18,215 nucleotides of DNA. Origin: Cyclospora cayetanensis (taxonomy: Eukaryota; Apicomplexa; Conoidasida; Eucoccidiorida; Eimeriidae). Both the position numbers and the translations under genes were made by a program. The stretch is taken from positions 1 to 18,215 of the forward strand of contig NW_020312295.1 in NCBI RefSeq assembly GCF_002999335.1, written 5' to 3'. Below, piece after piece: positions 9,253-18,215 of this stretch (position 1 is its first letter; each line of letters begins with the position of its first letter). The notes beneath the pieces are model-generated. The model did not search any database, was not told where the DNA came from, and was given only the letters and a program-made list of their open reading frames with translations.

Positions 9253-12200
9253 CTAGGGAAATTAAAGGCATTGCAGTCTCAATTTTTGTTTGTGTTGCGA
9301 GGGTGGGGCCTAGTTCCGCCTAGAAGTGGTGCTCTTTTGGGAACAGTGTAAGGGTCTTTACTTCTTCGGTCTTGGCAATGAGCCGCTTTTGTAGGGATTG
9401 AACCTTCTTTACTAGCTCCAACTTGGCTGGATCGCTTCCTTCGAGCTGTCTCCACCTATGAACGTTCAGAGGCGTCGAGAGGGCCTCAGTTAGTGCCCGA
9501 ACTTTTGTTCTCTCTGCAGGCCAATAAACTCACCAAAAAAAAAGTCAATGCTGTGCCTTTATTGCTGCAACAGGTGACTCTTTTAATGTTACGTTAATGA
9601 AAATCCCTTATCCTGCCCCCGAATTGGCGAGAATGCCCTGCCTTGTTGCTTTTACGTGTTAAAAGCTGAGTATTTCTGCGAGGAGCCCTCCTCTGAATCG
9701 CATGCTTTTCCGGATGCCCTTTCCGTGCGTACTAATCCTCACTTCAGCTCCGGAAAAGCCAATTTAAAATTCTGGTGAAGTTTAATGCTTGTAGCGTTTG
9801 GCTGCTTGATCGATTAATTTCCTTATAGGCCAGTGTGGCAACTATCCTTTAAGATGCAAACAGAGCACCTTGTAGCAGCTCTTTTTGTAGCTGTAGAATT
9901 TCTCGCTTGAGTGCCTCCATCTCAGCAAGGCCACCTTCAAGATGACGGAGTTCTTGTCTAAGTGCGATGCATTGATGACTCCACTCTTTTATCTCTTTCA
10001 ACCTTGCCTGAGGGATTCCGGTAAAGTACTCTATCCGGTATTCCAGGCTACAAACACTAGGATCCCCATGAGATGTGCTGCACGCTTTGAAAGGCTAGTG
10101 AAATAATGACCCAATGGAGAAATTTACATAGCAGCTGTGTTCGATAAGCCTACAGTGTCCCAAGGCGTTGGAAAGCATACATCTGGTTTCTTACCTTATA
10201 CTGGGCTTCACCTTTCGAGAGGGTTGATTCCTGGATTCTGACTTTTTCGTAGAGAAGAGACAATTCTTGATTTCGCTTCAGCAGTTGACTCCCCAACATA
10301 TCCCTCTCTGCTAATACCTGTGCGAAACAGATGCTGAAGCTCGAAGCTGCATGGCGTATACAAGCTGCAGACCCTTAGCTCCCCTGGCACAGGATCTATT
10401 GTACTGCTGCTCATAGTTTTCTTTTTCGAATGCCTTACGGCGGAATACTCTTTCCCCTGGTTTGCTCGTTCTGTTGCAGCTTGTTGTACTGTATCTTCTA
10501 GCTTTTTAATCTCTCCCCTGTATGTATGTCGCAGTCAACGACGGGTGAAATTTTTAATTTTGAGCGTAAGTGCCAGCACATGGTACAAATCCTACATTTC
10601 TTGCTCTTATAAATGATTAATTCTTCTGTAAGATGCTAGCAATTCAATTCTGTGGTATGCCTTTAAGACTAAGGTTTTTATATCATTTATATGAAAAGTG
10701 CAGAAAGTGTTCGACTTTTTGGAGACTTGCTTTTGTGCGACAATAATTTGCTCTAGCGAACTGAGCTTCTTCTCGGCCTTGCCCAGGTCATCCTTCAGTT
10801 TTTCGTTTGCTGAAGACATTCTTTTGCGCTCAAAATGTTGTTTCAGTAGCCCTGCATCTTTTGCCTTAATCTCCTCCTTAAGCTGCCCAACCTGCTGGAA
10901 CATCAGCTTAAACTTGCTGCAGCGCCACATCAAGGAAATTGTACGCTACAACTTGAATCAGGTACATCTTTTGTATGAACCTAAGAAGCCTTCGTCCGCC
11001 TTATGTATTGACAGACATGAATATTGATGGTATCCACATTTTCAGGTAGCCTCATCAGCTACATCAGGAGACGAAGCCCCGAGCAAAAGAACAAGTTAGT
11101 AGAAAGCCTCTTTGTACAATGAATTGAGTATCGCAAACGCTTCTGTCGGTGAATGCGAGGTGAATTTAGACTCGGATGTTTGCATCGCTTCGTGGTAACC
11201 TTTGTTCCTCACTCTCCCCACCTTGCCCAAAACCTCGTGCACGTAGTTGAGCTGCCTAACTGAAGTATGCATAAAGTGTGCTGGATTGGATTGCACTTTA
11301 CTTTTTAAGCTCTGTCATTTCGTCCAGGCTTGCAATTAAATTTCTCGAGAACAGGTTTCTGTCAGACCTAACAGCCTCATACAACATTTTTTGGGCCGAT
11401 AGTTTCGCTCGCTGTTCTCCAATAGAGCGTTGCAGCTCAGCTACCCGTAACTCCTCGTTTTTGAGTTGTTCTACATTTTCCAGGTACCTGGCCACACATT
11501 ACATAAATAAGTGCTAGTTCGTAAGCCTAAGGACATTCTTCCTAAATGGCTTTTCATGGCACACAACCAGATGGGTTACTTGGGAAATGCTTAACTTGGG
11601 ATGTTCCAGGACCAAAGAACTGCTACAACCCAACAGGTTCGCATTATCTGGGTTGTAGTGGAGCACTTGGAGTTCTGCTTCACTTACTTTTGATTGCTTT
11701 TATTCAGAGTGTGTCCGTAGCGATCCCTCTCCGCCTCAAGTGCCTCAACCTTCTGCTGTAGTTGTTGGCACTCCCGCCGGAACCTGTTGTTACAGCAATA
11801 CCACAAGATGCAGTGAGTCAGATGCGCAGGTCCGAGCCTCGAATTTCACGCACACTATATGGTCAACTAACAAAACTACAGGCCAAATAAGAGCGAAAAC
11901 CCTATACGTCCCGACAGACAGAAAACAGCACACACATCGCACTGCCGGAGGGGCACTGAGGTGCGGTAGCGCCGAAGGAAATAGTTCTAGAGTTGGCGAT
12001 AGCACTAGAAGTGAACTTACCCAGTAACCTCCTTCTCAAGGTATTCACAGTGCGTCAACTGCCTTTTGGCGAGGTCTGCGTGCTTTTTGGCACTAGCGTC
12101 AGAGTTTACAAGGTTTTTTGATAACAAGTCCCTATTCACAAAGCAGCAATAAGAGCAACTCCATGTGCCTTTTGATGAAGGTAGATGGAGCGATGCATCC

Positions 12201-15200
12201 TCACCATGTTTAGGTATTGAAGCCCTAAAATAAGAACAGTAGTACAGCCAATGCCAATCGCTGAGATGCAGTGAGGTCATAGCCACAGCAACCAACTAGC
12301 ATTTTTGACTGAGCCAGTAGCTAGGCATCACTTAGTTGTCTTTAGTAAAGCAGTTCACCTCTCGCGTAGGAGGGATTCAATTTGTCGTTTATCATTATCA
12401 GCCTGTGTGTACACCAACCACAACACAAACTACAACTGCAAGAGCGGTGACAAGTACAGCCATTGCAGTGACGAAGAAAACATTTTGTGGGAGGGAAATG
12501 CGTGTACACAAGTCTACAGCGGTAGCTCCACAAGTTTCCCACCGGCGAGGGACAACAGCGCAGGCCATGTTGTGCTTTACCTGTTGCTTTAACGTGTCCA
12601 TTTCTCTCTCCGATGCAGCAGTTTCAATCTTCAGCGCTAGGGAGCCGGCGCGTAAAGTTTGGCAACGCATCGTACATTTGTATCGTTTTGCAAAAAAAGT
12701 ACTATTGTGTTCGGGTGAAACTTAGGCTACAAAGCATTGACCTAACAGCCACAAGTCCCTCATATGCAGGCTGTGCGAAATCCGCCAGTAGGAGCATACT
12801 CGTTGCTTGTTCCTCGAGAGTGCGTTTCTCTCCTTCCAGAATCTGCATCTTTTTTTTCAAAAGTTCATGCAACTTGAGGATCCGCTCCTGAAATCAAGGG
12901 GGCCGGACAATAGGCATCGAAAGTTTTCCAGGAATCTAGGGCAGGCCAAAGAGCGAAGATGGGAGGCGAGCACAAGAGAAAAAATGTATATTCCACTACT
13001 CATGGAGGCGAATGAAAAGTACTTTGACGAACATTTTTCTAGGGTGCCTGGAAATTGCTCTGCTACCTTCTCAGATCTCATCCGATCAATTTCCTCTTGC
13101 TTTCCCCTTAGTTCAGCTTGCCTTTCACTACACAGACAAGAGGCACAGCAGCATTTTACAAACTGCACATCGTGCGTATCTTCCTTACTCCTGAAGAAGT
13201 ATTCTTAACTGTCGATGCTGATACGGTAGACTATTTGCTGGCGCATGAGAAACTTGTGATTGAAATAGGTTCATATGCCAGGCAGTTCACACTCGTTTGC
13301 TGCTCTTAGGTGACTATTCTTGTATATCTGGTCATTCAAACGTAACTCGGTTTGCTGCATGGCGCACAGCAAAGTTCCAACTCCATCAGCAATGCAGGAA
13401 AGCTTCTTAAACGGTGTGCATTGTACTTAAATACTTAAGGTGCTTATGACGGTCATTCTTTGGCATTAGCAACGACGTACACTAATGCGTTTCTGGATTT
13501 CCTGCGCTTGTTGCACTTCCTGCTGAACCTGTTGTTGTGTTGCGGCAAGCTGCTGATGCAGCGCTGCAATCTGTAGAACGCAATTGAGCGTCCACTTACT
13601 GGCACACATTTTGCCTGAAATACGTCAGTTTGAGTGCTGGCGCGGAAAAATCAAGCAGCCTGTAAGCAGTGCGGTGGAAGTGTAGGGGTCTGGCTACCTG
13701 CTCCTCCGCTTGCGCTAGCTCTGCTTGTTTCTTGGCAAGCTCCTGCTGTTGCTGCTCAAAATGGCCCCTGCACCGGTACGCTAGCAAACCCTGATTGCAT
13801 GTTTAGTGCCATGTGTGGTCATATATAGCTCAGCAGTATTTCCTCTCATGATATGCCTTTGGGTAAGCAATACGTTACGCATAGATCCGTGAAGCGGTTT
13901 CTAATTTGAACTTTTGCATAAGGTGGTAAACCCCCGTGCTTCTTGACTTGTTCTGTTTAAGCTGTCTTTCCAGCCTTTCTCTTTTTCTAGCTTCTTCCTC
14001 GGCAGCAGCTCGCCGGTCTTGTAGCTGCTCTTGAGTGTCGTAAAGCTCCTGTAAACCTGACAGAAGTACGTCTACACGGGGGCTAAAGTTACATCAGGGT
14101 GGGTGGTGGTTTAGCAGTGGGGTACCTTAGCAAGCATTTGAACGGTACCAACCTATAGTGAACTTTTTATTTGCAACTTGTGCGCACTGAATACGCAGAA
14201 TCACCTAATGTATACCGTACATACGCACTTCGCGCTGCTCCACAGGGGTGCAAAGAGAGAACATCAGCCACAATTCACTCTCTTCCCACAACTAACACAA
14301 CTGCATTTTCTCATATCGGCTTGCACTGTAGTGTGCCCGATTAGTAATTCAAGGCATTGATCTTGGGGAATATCTTGCCCGTAGATAGTCTTGTCTCCAA
14401 CTCCTTGATGGTTTTCATGGCTTCAGCGTTTTCCGCAGTGAGTGACTCGCTTGTGGATGTGAGTTGGTCGGTCACTGCAGCAGTACCCATAGAATTGTTG
14501 AAACATTGGCTAGCAATGTAATTTTAAGAGCTCGAATTGCTAGAGCTATAGCGGTTAATAAAGTGTTTACTTCCTTTATTTATGAATAACTTGCAGCTTC
14601 ATATCCCGCTCTTTAGGCTTATTTACTGGATTGCAGCTTGTCTCTCTCTTGCAGCAGCTCGTTCAAGCGAGCAGTTTGCTGCAAGGACCGCCGTTCTTCT
14701 AGCTCTATCCTCCTGCGGTGTTGTCAAAAACAATCTTCTGATGTGAAGGTCAAGGCTTTGGGGAAAATTAGCCGGGCTGAGGCTTTTCGCTCACTTGTAG
14801 AGTTCGTCTATTTGAGTGCGGAGTTGGTTCGCTGCTTTTGTCTCCGCAGCCTCCCGGGACTTTCCATTAGCTACCTCTATGAGAGAGGCACTCAAATCCT
14901 GGAAACGTCGTACACAACAAGTAAGGGACCACTTTGTTGACTTTTATCGACTGCAATACATTGGGTGAGCAGCAGAATAAAGTCCGGAAAACAGGCTTGA
15001 GGTTTGGCTTACCCGCTTGAGGCACTTGATGGTTTCTTCTTCACTGTTGGCGCCCTTGAGTGCTGCTTGCACTTGAGAGGCGTTTGCTGCAAGTGCGTTG
15101 CTCATTTCCATGCACCTGATATCAGTAGACGCAGTCTATTAAAGAACAGCTGTATGCAGTGGGAAAGCGATCGCCGATAGAGCTCTGTGCCACGGCATAG

Positions 15201-16365
15201 CAGATCCTTGTTTATGTACTAGAAAACTTAGCAGCGGACTTTGTCTTGAGCTCGTGTTCATTTTTCTGAGCTATTCTTAGCTGCTGGTGGAGTTTTTCAT
15301 ATTCCTGGCGCAAAAACCCCAACTCCGGATGGGCCGCCAACTCCTGAGGAGGAAAATATCTTGTTGCCTCTAGTGTACACTATTGTTTGAAACAGTTAGA
15401 CATGTATTCACGCATATGCAGCTCATATAGGTCTAAACACTATAGGGAGCTGGCGCTGTAGAAAGTAATGCTGCGTACACGCAGCAATTGTTGTCACGAC
15501 TGGCAGCTTTGGATTGGTCGCGGCATCCAAAGGGCATCAAATACACATAGAAAGCAGTTTAATCAACTCCTTCGAGAGCTTAGGGCATCTTTCACCTTAA
15601 GTACTTCCTCGCGTTCCTGCTCTAGTGCTCTGAAGGTTAGATGAGCTATGTAAGAGTCGTCGAGGCCCAAGTCGCCAGGTCTCTCAGTAGATGCATCACC
15701 CGCTTTTAGATTCTCTGGTCCCGGTCCAGAAGGGTCTACGGATGCGCCAACAGCAAACGTGCTTCTACAACCTTTGCACGTTGGTACACTGGTGACAAGC
15801 GAAAAAGAGCGCCTACTTCATATGTGGGAACTCATCTGTGGGGATGCCTGGGTGTTTTGTTAATCGCACCTGCCAAGGGGTTCTTTGTACAGCCAGCAGT
15901 GGAGCTAAACTTCTGATTTGCCAAATTTTGGAAAGCAGCAGAAACTGTTTGTCCTGTTGTTTGAGCAACGAACAAAGTAAGTTTACTGTCTGCTTCAGGG
16001 GCAGAGCATACAATGACCTGCCCATCACGGTCACCGTCTTCCTCAACGGATCTAAGCAATTCCATGGCCAGCTTGTGTTCTCCATCTCCGATATCCTGCT
16101 GCTGCTGCTGGTAAGATTGTGAATGGATGGCTCCTGTGGAGGCATCAGGAACTGTTGCTAAAGATCCTTGCTCCTGTACAGGATGTTCAACCTGAAGTCG
16201 ACTTACAACCTCGGCTGCTACCTCTTGCTGGAATGCTGTTTCCCTATAAGTGTCATGGTCAACTGCCTCCGCTGCAGCGGCTGATGAGAGATCTGATGGC
16301 GCATGTATAGCTGCTTGTGAATGCCTGCTGCTAGAAGTGTGGCCTGCGTGCATTTCCTGTTCCAT
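8154..16365 (-). CDS. CFAP58: CFAP58 (CCDC147) orthologue, 28-exon flagellar coiled-coil protein
   Basis: CFAP58 is an axoneme-associated coiled-coil protein needed to build motile flagella. Exons, in transcription order: 16365-15870, 15771-15596, 15343-15240, 15115-15013, 14898-14795, 14712-14627, 14474-14379, 14056-13948, 13767-13698, 13570-13481, 13354-13293, 13127-13067, 12887-12800, 12636-12581, 12402-12359, 12131-12021, 11783-11688, 11487-11302, 10916-10731, 10517-10439, 10317-10195, 10007-9869, 9513-9362, 9252-9196, 9085-9026, 8924-8859, 8387-8340, 8219-8154. All junctions keep phase, giving about 1037 residues against roughly 870 in mammals; the excess is N-terminal. Family signatures, in order: FLRQEYEKLH, YEAVRSDRNLFSRNL, QLKEEIKAKD, LKRNQELSLLYEKV, TPLNVHRWRQLEGSDP. 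NVHRWR-LE--DP points to CFAP58 rather than its paralogue CCDC146. The start is the first ATG after an in-frame TAG. Least certain is the exon 1/2 junction. Confidence 0.93.
9362..11487 (-). CDS. CFAP58: CFAP58 exons 18-23: most conserved core
   Basis: These exons (residues 651-939) carry the part of the protein most conserved across eukaryotes. Exon 18 (11487-11302) contains YEAVRSDRNLFSRNL and ends in a D-E-MTEL segment. Exon 19 (10916-10731) continues KFKLMFQQVGQLKEEIKAKD. Exon 20 is linked to it by a GC donor. Exon 21 (10317-10195) holds ERDMLGSQLLKRNQELSLLY and KVRIQESTLSKGEAQYK. Exon 22 is a leucine-zipper-like helix. Exon 23 (9513-9362) has the only predicted break in the coiled coil, STPLNVHRWRQLEGSDP, a hallmark of the family, followed by LQKRLIAKTEE. 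The joined exons align with the animal protein essentially without gaps, which also fixes the splice choices. Confidence 0.95.
10729..10730 (-). other. GC 5' splice site of intron 19
   Basis: On the - strand exon 19 ends CACAAAA and the intron begins GCAAGT, the usual consensus of GC-AG introns (GC followed by AAGT). Splicing here joins K to GEIKKLED of exon 20 in phase and aligns with the animal protein without a gap. GT alternatives lie a few codons downstream but would insert residues. Confidence 0.7.
14377..14378 (-). other. GC 5' splice site of intron 7
   Basis: Exon 7 ends TCTACGG and is followed by GCAAGA on the - strand. No GT occurs in frame between the start of exon 7 homology and the stop codon near 14341, so a GC donor is the only way I can find to join exon 7 (ELETRLSTG) to exon 8 (LQELYDTQEQLQ). 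The phase then fits the strong acceptor TTCTGTCAG at 14057. Confidence 0.7.
15596..16365 (-). CDS. CFAP58: CFAP58 exons 1-2: lineage-specific N-terminal extension
   Basis: These exons encode residues 1-224. The first 195 or so are polar, rich in Ala, Ser, Gln and Glu, with an Ala run (SSAAAAEA) and five Gln from a (CTG)5 tract at 16096-16110, and look mostly disordered. Family similarity begins near the end of exon 2 (LTFRALEQEREEVLK), which matches the start of the animal protein. Exon 1 ends at CAG|GTGCG (15870). Its leftover base fits an exon 2 start at 15771 (GCAAAG|GT). A stronger-looking acceptor, CACCAG|T at 15788, is out of phase with that donor. One of the two sites may therefore be wrong, which would change only a few residues here. 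Confidence 0.75.
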
Positions 16366-16369
16366 TGGT

Positions 16370-16690
16370 CTAAGGACCACTGCTATTTTCTATGTTCCCA
16401 GTGCTAACTTAGATGTTAAAAGTCGGCAAAAAACCCTGGCAAACTAGCTACAGACATCTGTGAAAAGGAATTCAACTTTTCCCTATGCCAAATGCAGTGC
16501 TTGGTAAACAGACAACCATTGGAAAAAGGCTTAAACTCTTTGCAATTTGACTCCTGTAGACGGTTTTCGAAACACCAGGTGATTTCCCAGACTACACTCC
16601 ATGCGTTTCTCCATGCAAGCCGAAAACTAGTCTAATTGCTTGCTAAATCCAAGATACCAGTTGTATTTCAATTAGAAGTACCACGTATTC
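16370..16690. other. CFAP58 upstream region or first intron
   Basis: An in-frame TAG just upstream of 16380 closes the CFAP58 reading frame. The region is AT-rich and has no convincing open frame. It is either the 5' flank and untranslated region or, if 16695-17044 is a coding exon of the same gene, an intron of about 325 bases ending at CCTTAG (16371-16370). No promoter element is recognisable. Confidence 0.4.
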
Positions 16691-16694
16691 TTAC

Positions 16695-17044
16695 TTCTGC
16701 TTTAGGAAACAAGGCAACATCTCCCGGCTTTGGGCGATGGTGCCACTACTGCTGCAGGGGGGACCAACACCGAGCGATTCCTCCTGTAGGCTCAACAGCA
16801 AATTTATAAGGTCTACCGCAACAGTAATCTTATATTTCACTCTCTGTATGGCTTGTGTTGCCGCTTCTTCAATGCTCGGGTACCTCGCAACGGGGCTGGA
16901 GGAGTCTAGGAGATGATGTCCCTGTTGTCGTAATGTTTGCGCACCAGATGGCATTATTGTACCTTGGCATTGCAATATTATCGGTAGGTCCCAGGCTTCA
17001 GCGTGAATTATTCCAAAATTGGTCGTGTCATTGTGTAAGCAGTA
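16695..17044 (-). CDS. Possible coding exon upstream of CFAP58
   Basis: The - strand is open from 17044 to a consensus donor AGAA|GTAAGA at 16695/16694. It encodes about 116 residues with protein-like features: a Pro/Ser-rich part, an amphipathic stretch IEEAATQAIQRVKYKITVAV and a leucine-rich LINLLLSLQEE. A GTTAGCATAG acceptor precedes it. The two leftover bases at its end are in phase with a possible acceptor CCTTAG|A at 16370/16369 immediately before the CFAP58 ATG, so it could extend that protein further. Equally it may belong to a different gene or be a chance frame, since its length alone is not significant. No known domain is visible. Confidence 0.27.
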
Positions 17045-17119
17045 CTATGCTAACAGGGTCACTTCAGCAAATTTTCGGTTCACCACGACCCGGATTCCGG
17101 ATACTTTCTCCTCCATAGA

Positions 17120-18215
17120 GCCTATGCTAGGCAAGAAGCCAAATCAATTAATGAGGGTACCTTTTTTAGAGAAATTCGCAGATACTCGGGCGTTCAGACG
17201 CGCATTATCTCTTCGTAACATCACTTACGTTCACGAGGGACCAAAGCAAGTCTTAACTTTCCGCGCAACAGCTTCTCGAAGACCATTAATTCCCACTCTC
17301 ATGCTTGATGTCTTTATATGTTTCGTAAACGAAGGTCCGGATAGGCCTTTCATGCAGAAGAAGACCCGCTTCTTTCTGGATTGACGAGGCATGGGTGGGC
17401 CAAACAAAAAAATTCCCTCGAGACCAGTACAATCTCAATCTGTGGACAATACATTAAAATTATGATTGTTGAGTTTTTATACTTTGATGGTTGGCTTTAT
17501 ATATTGCGTCTGCGCAGAACATGCAATGCCCTGCAGGCTACATGGAACTGAATTACGAACAACAAAGCGACTTGCTGTTCTTCCCAACTTGCTCAGGAAA
17601 TACCATAGCCGCATTGCCTCTCTAAGATCCTGGCTCTATACGTGGGCGGTGACTGCAGGTACAGCGACTATCGGCGCATTCGGCCCTGTTTTGCTCCAGA
17701 AGGAGCCTACGGCAACGATCCAAGCTAACTCTCCATTAGGAGACACTAAGTGGTGGACACAATAAAAGCATAATAGAAAATTATCAAGATTCTTCAATAA
17801 AAACTGTTCTTATTCCTTGCTAATACCCGGACAGTTTCCTGAAAGATGAGAGTGGGACAGCTAGAACGTGCGTAGACCTTCCATGCACGCTGAGCACTCA
17901 CAACTAGTTGCACAAATGATATGGCTAACACGCAGCCAGTAGGTCTTCTTGTATGAGCTAGCATCACTTTGCCTTGTTTAGAATACACCAACGGTGAAGG
18001 CTATCAGTCAATCCTTTCGAGTTCTTAGGTAAATGTACGAGGCATAGTAGAAAGTAGTTATGCGTGGCCTGCCCCGCTATACTATCCCTCAACCAACTCA
18101 AAAAGCACGCCCTAGTGCTCCGTATGTGACCAACGAAAGCAACCACATGCAGGACACTTAAATTGTTTCCCCCCCTCTCACCACTCTCGGAGCAGGCAGA
18201 CACGCGAAAACAGTG
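17120..18215. other. Region without a supported gene
   Basis: Open frames of up to 121 codons (+ strand, 17019-17384) and 99 codons (+ strand, 17466-17765) are present, lengths expected by chance at this composition. Neither shows a domain. The second contains TATIGAFGPVLLQKEP, faintly like the GIGAVL-Q turn of gypsy RNase H, but nothing around it supports that reading. A T-rich stretch with several possible poly(A) signals lies at 17445-17810. Confidence 0.4.

Noticed and set aside
12305..13309. Several + strand open frames of 60-133 codons
   Set aside because: They lie across exons and introns 11-15 of CFAP58 on the opposite strand and show no motif; they are antisense shadows.
15813..16145. 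110-codon - strand frame overlapping CFAP58 exon 1
   Set aside because: It is an out-of-frame shadow of exon 1; the exon 1 frame has the Gln and Ala runs and the in-phase link to the conserved exons.
17466..17765. TATIGAFGPVLLQKEP as a possible RNase H GIGAVLLQ strand from a third gypsy copy
   Set aside because: Three extra residues interrupt the motif, and no RT, second RNase H block or integrase trace was found on either side.
1..18215. CRISPR array, rRNA, tRNA, bacterial operon or phage features
   Set aside because: No regularly spaced repeats, conserved RNA stretches or compact prokaryotic gene arrangement were seen; the spliced gene shows the DNA is eukaryotic.

Overview
This is nuclear DNA of an intron-rich eukaryote, almost certainly a protist. 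The one clear gene is a flagellar coiled-coil protein split into many small exons with mostly GT-AG introns and no reassigned stop codons. The flanks hold decayed Ty3/gypsy retroelement, and one copy carries a chromodomain. A flagellar gene in many short exons beside chromovirus relics at about 47% GC would suit a coccidian apicomplexan or a close alveolate relative. That placement is inference, because nothing in the window is diagnostic of a lineage.

Layout. Positions 1-1390 hold no gene I can support. Positions 1395-4060 hold a heavily mutated chromovirus-type Ty3/gypsy pol relic on the + strand, with reverse transcriptase, RNase H, integrase, GPY/F module and chromodomain in canonical order, all interrupted by stops and frameshifts. 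Positions 4060-5560 hold nothing recognised. Positions 5563-5921 hold a possible small two-exon gene on the + strand, tentative. Positions 5925-7085 hold nothing recognised. Positions 7090-8030 hold a second, even more decayed gypsy fragment on the + strand. Positions 8154-16365 (- strand) are a complete 28-exon gene for a CFAP58 (CCDC147) orthologue of about 1037 residues. Positions 16695-17044 (- strand) may be an additional upstream exon of that gene or part of a neighbour. The rest up to 18215 holds nothing supported.

The CFAP58 model was built by reading each splice junction in the raw sequence. All 27 junctions keep phase, and in the regions I can compare with the animal protein the joined exons align almost without gaps. 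Two introns appear to use GC donors. The protein has an extra N-terminal region of roughly 200 residues with no counterpart in the animal family. There is no operon-like logic here: the gene and the retroelement relics are unrelated neighbours, and the second relic ends close to the 3' end of CFAP58.
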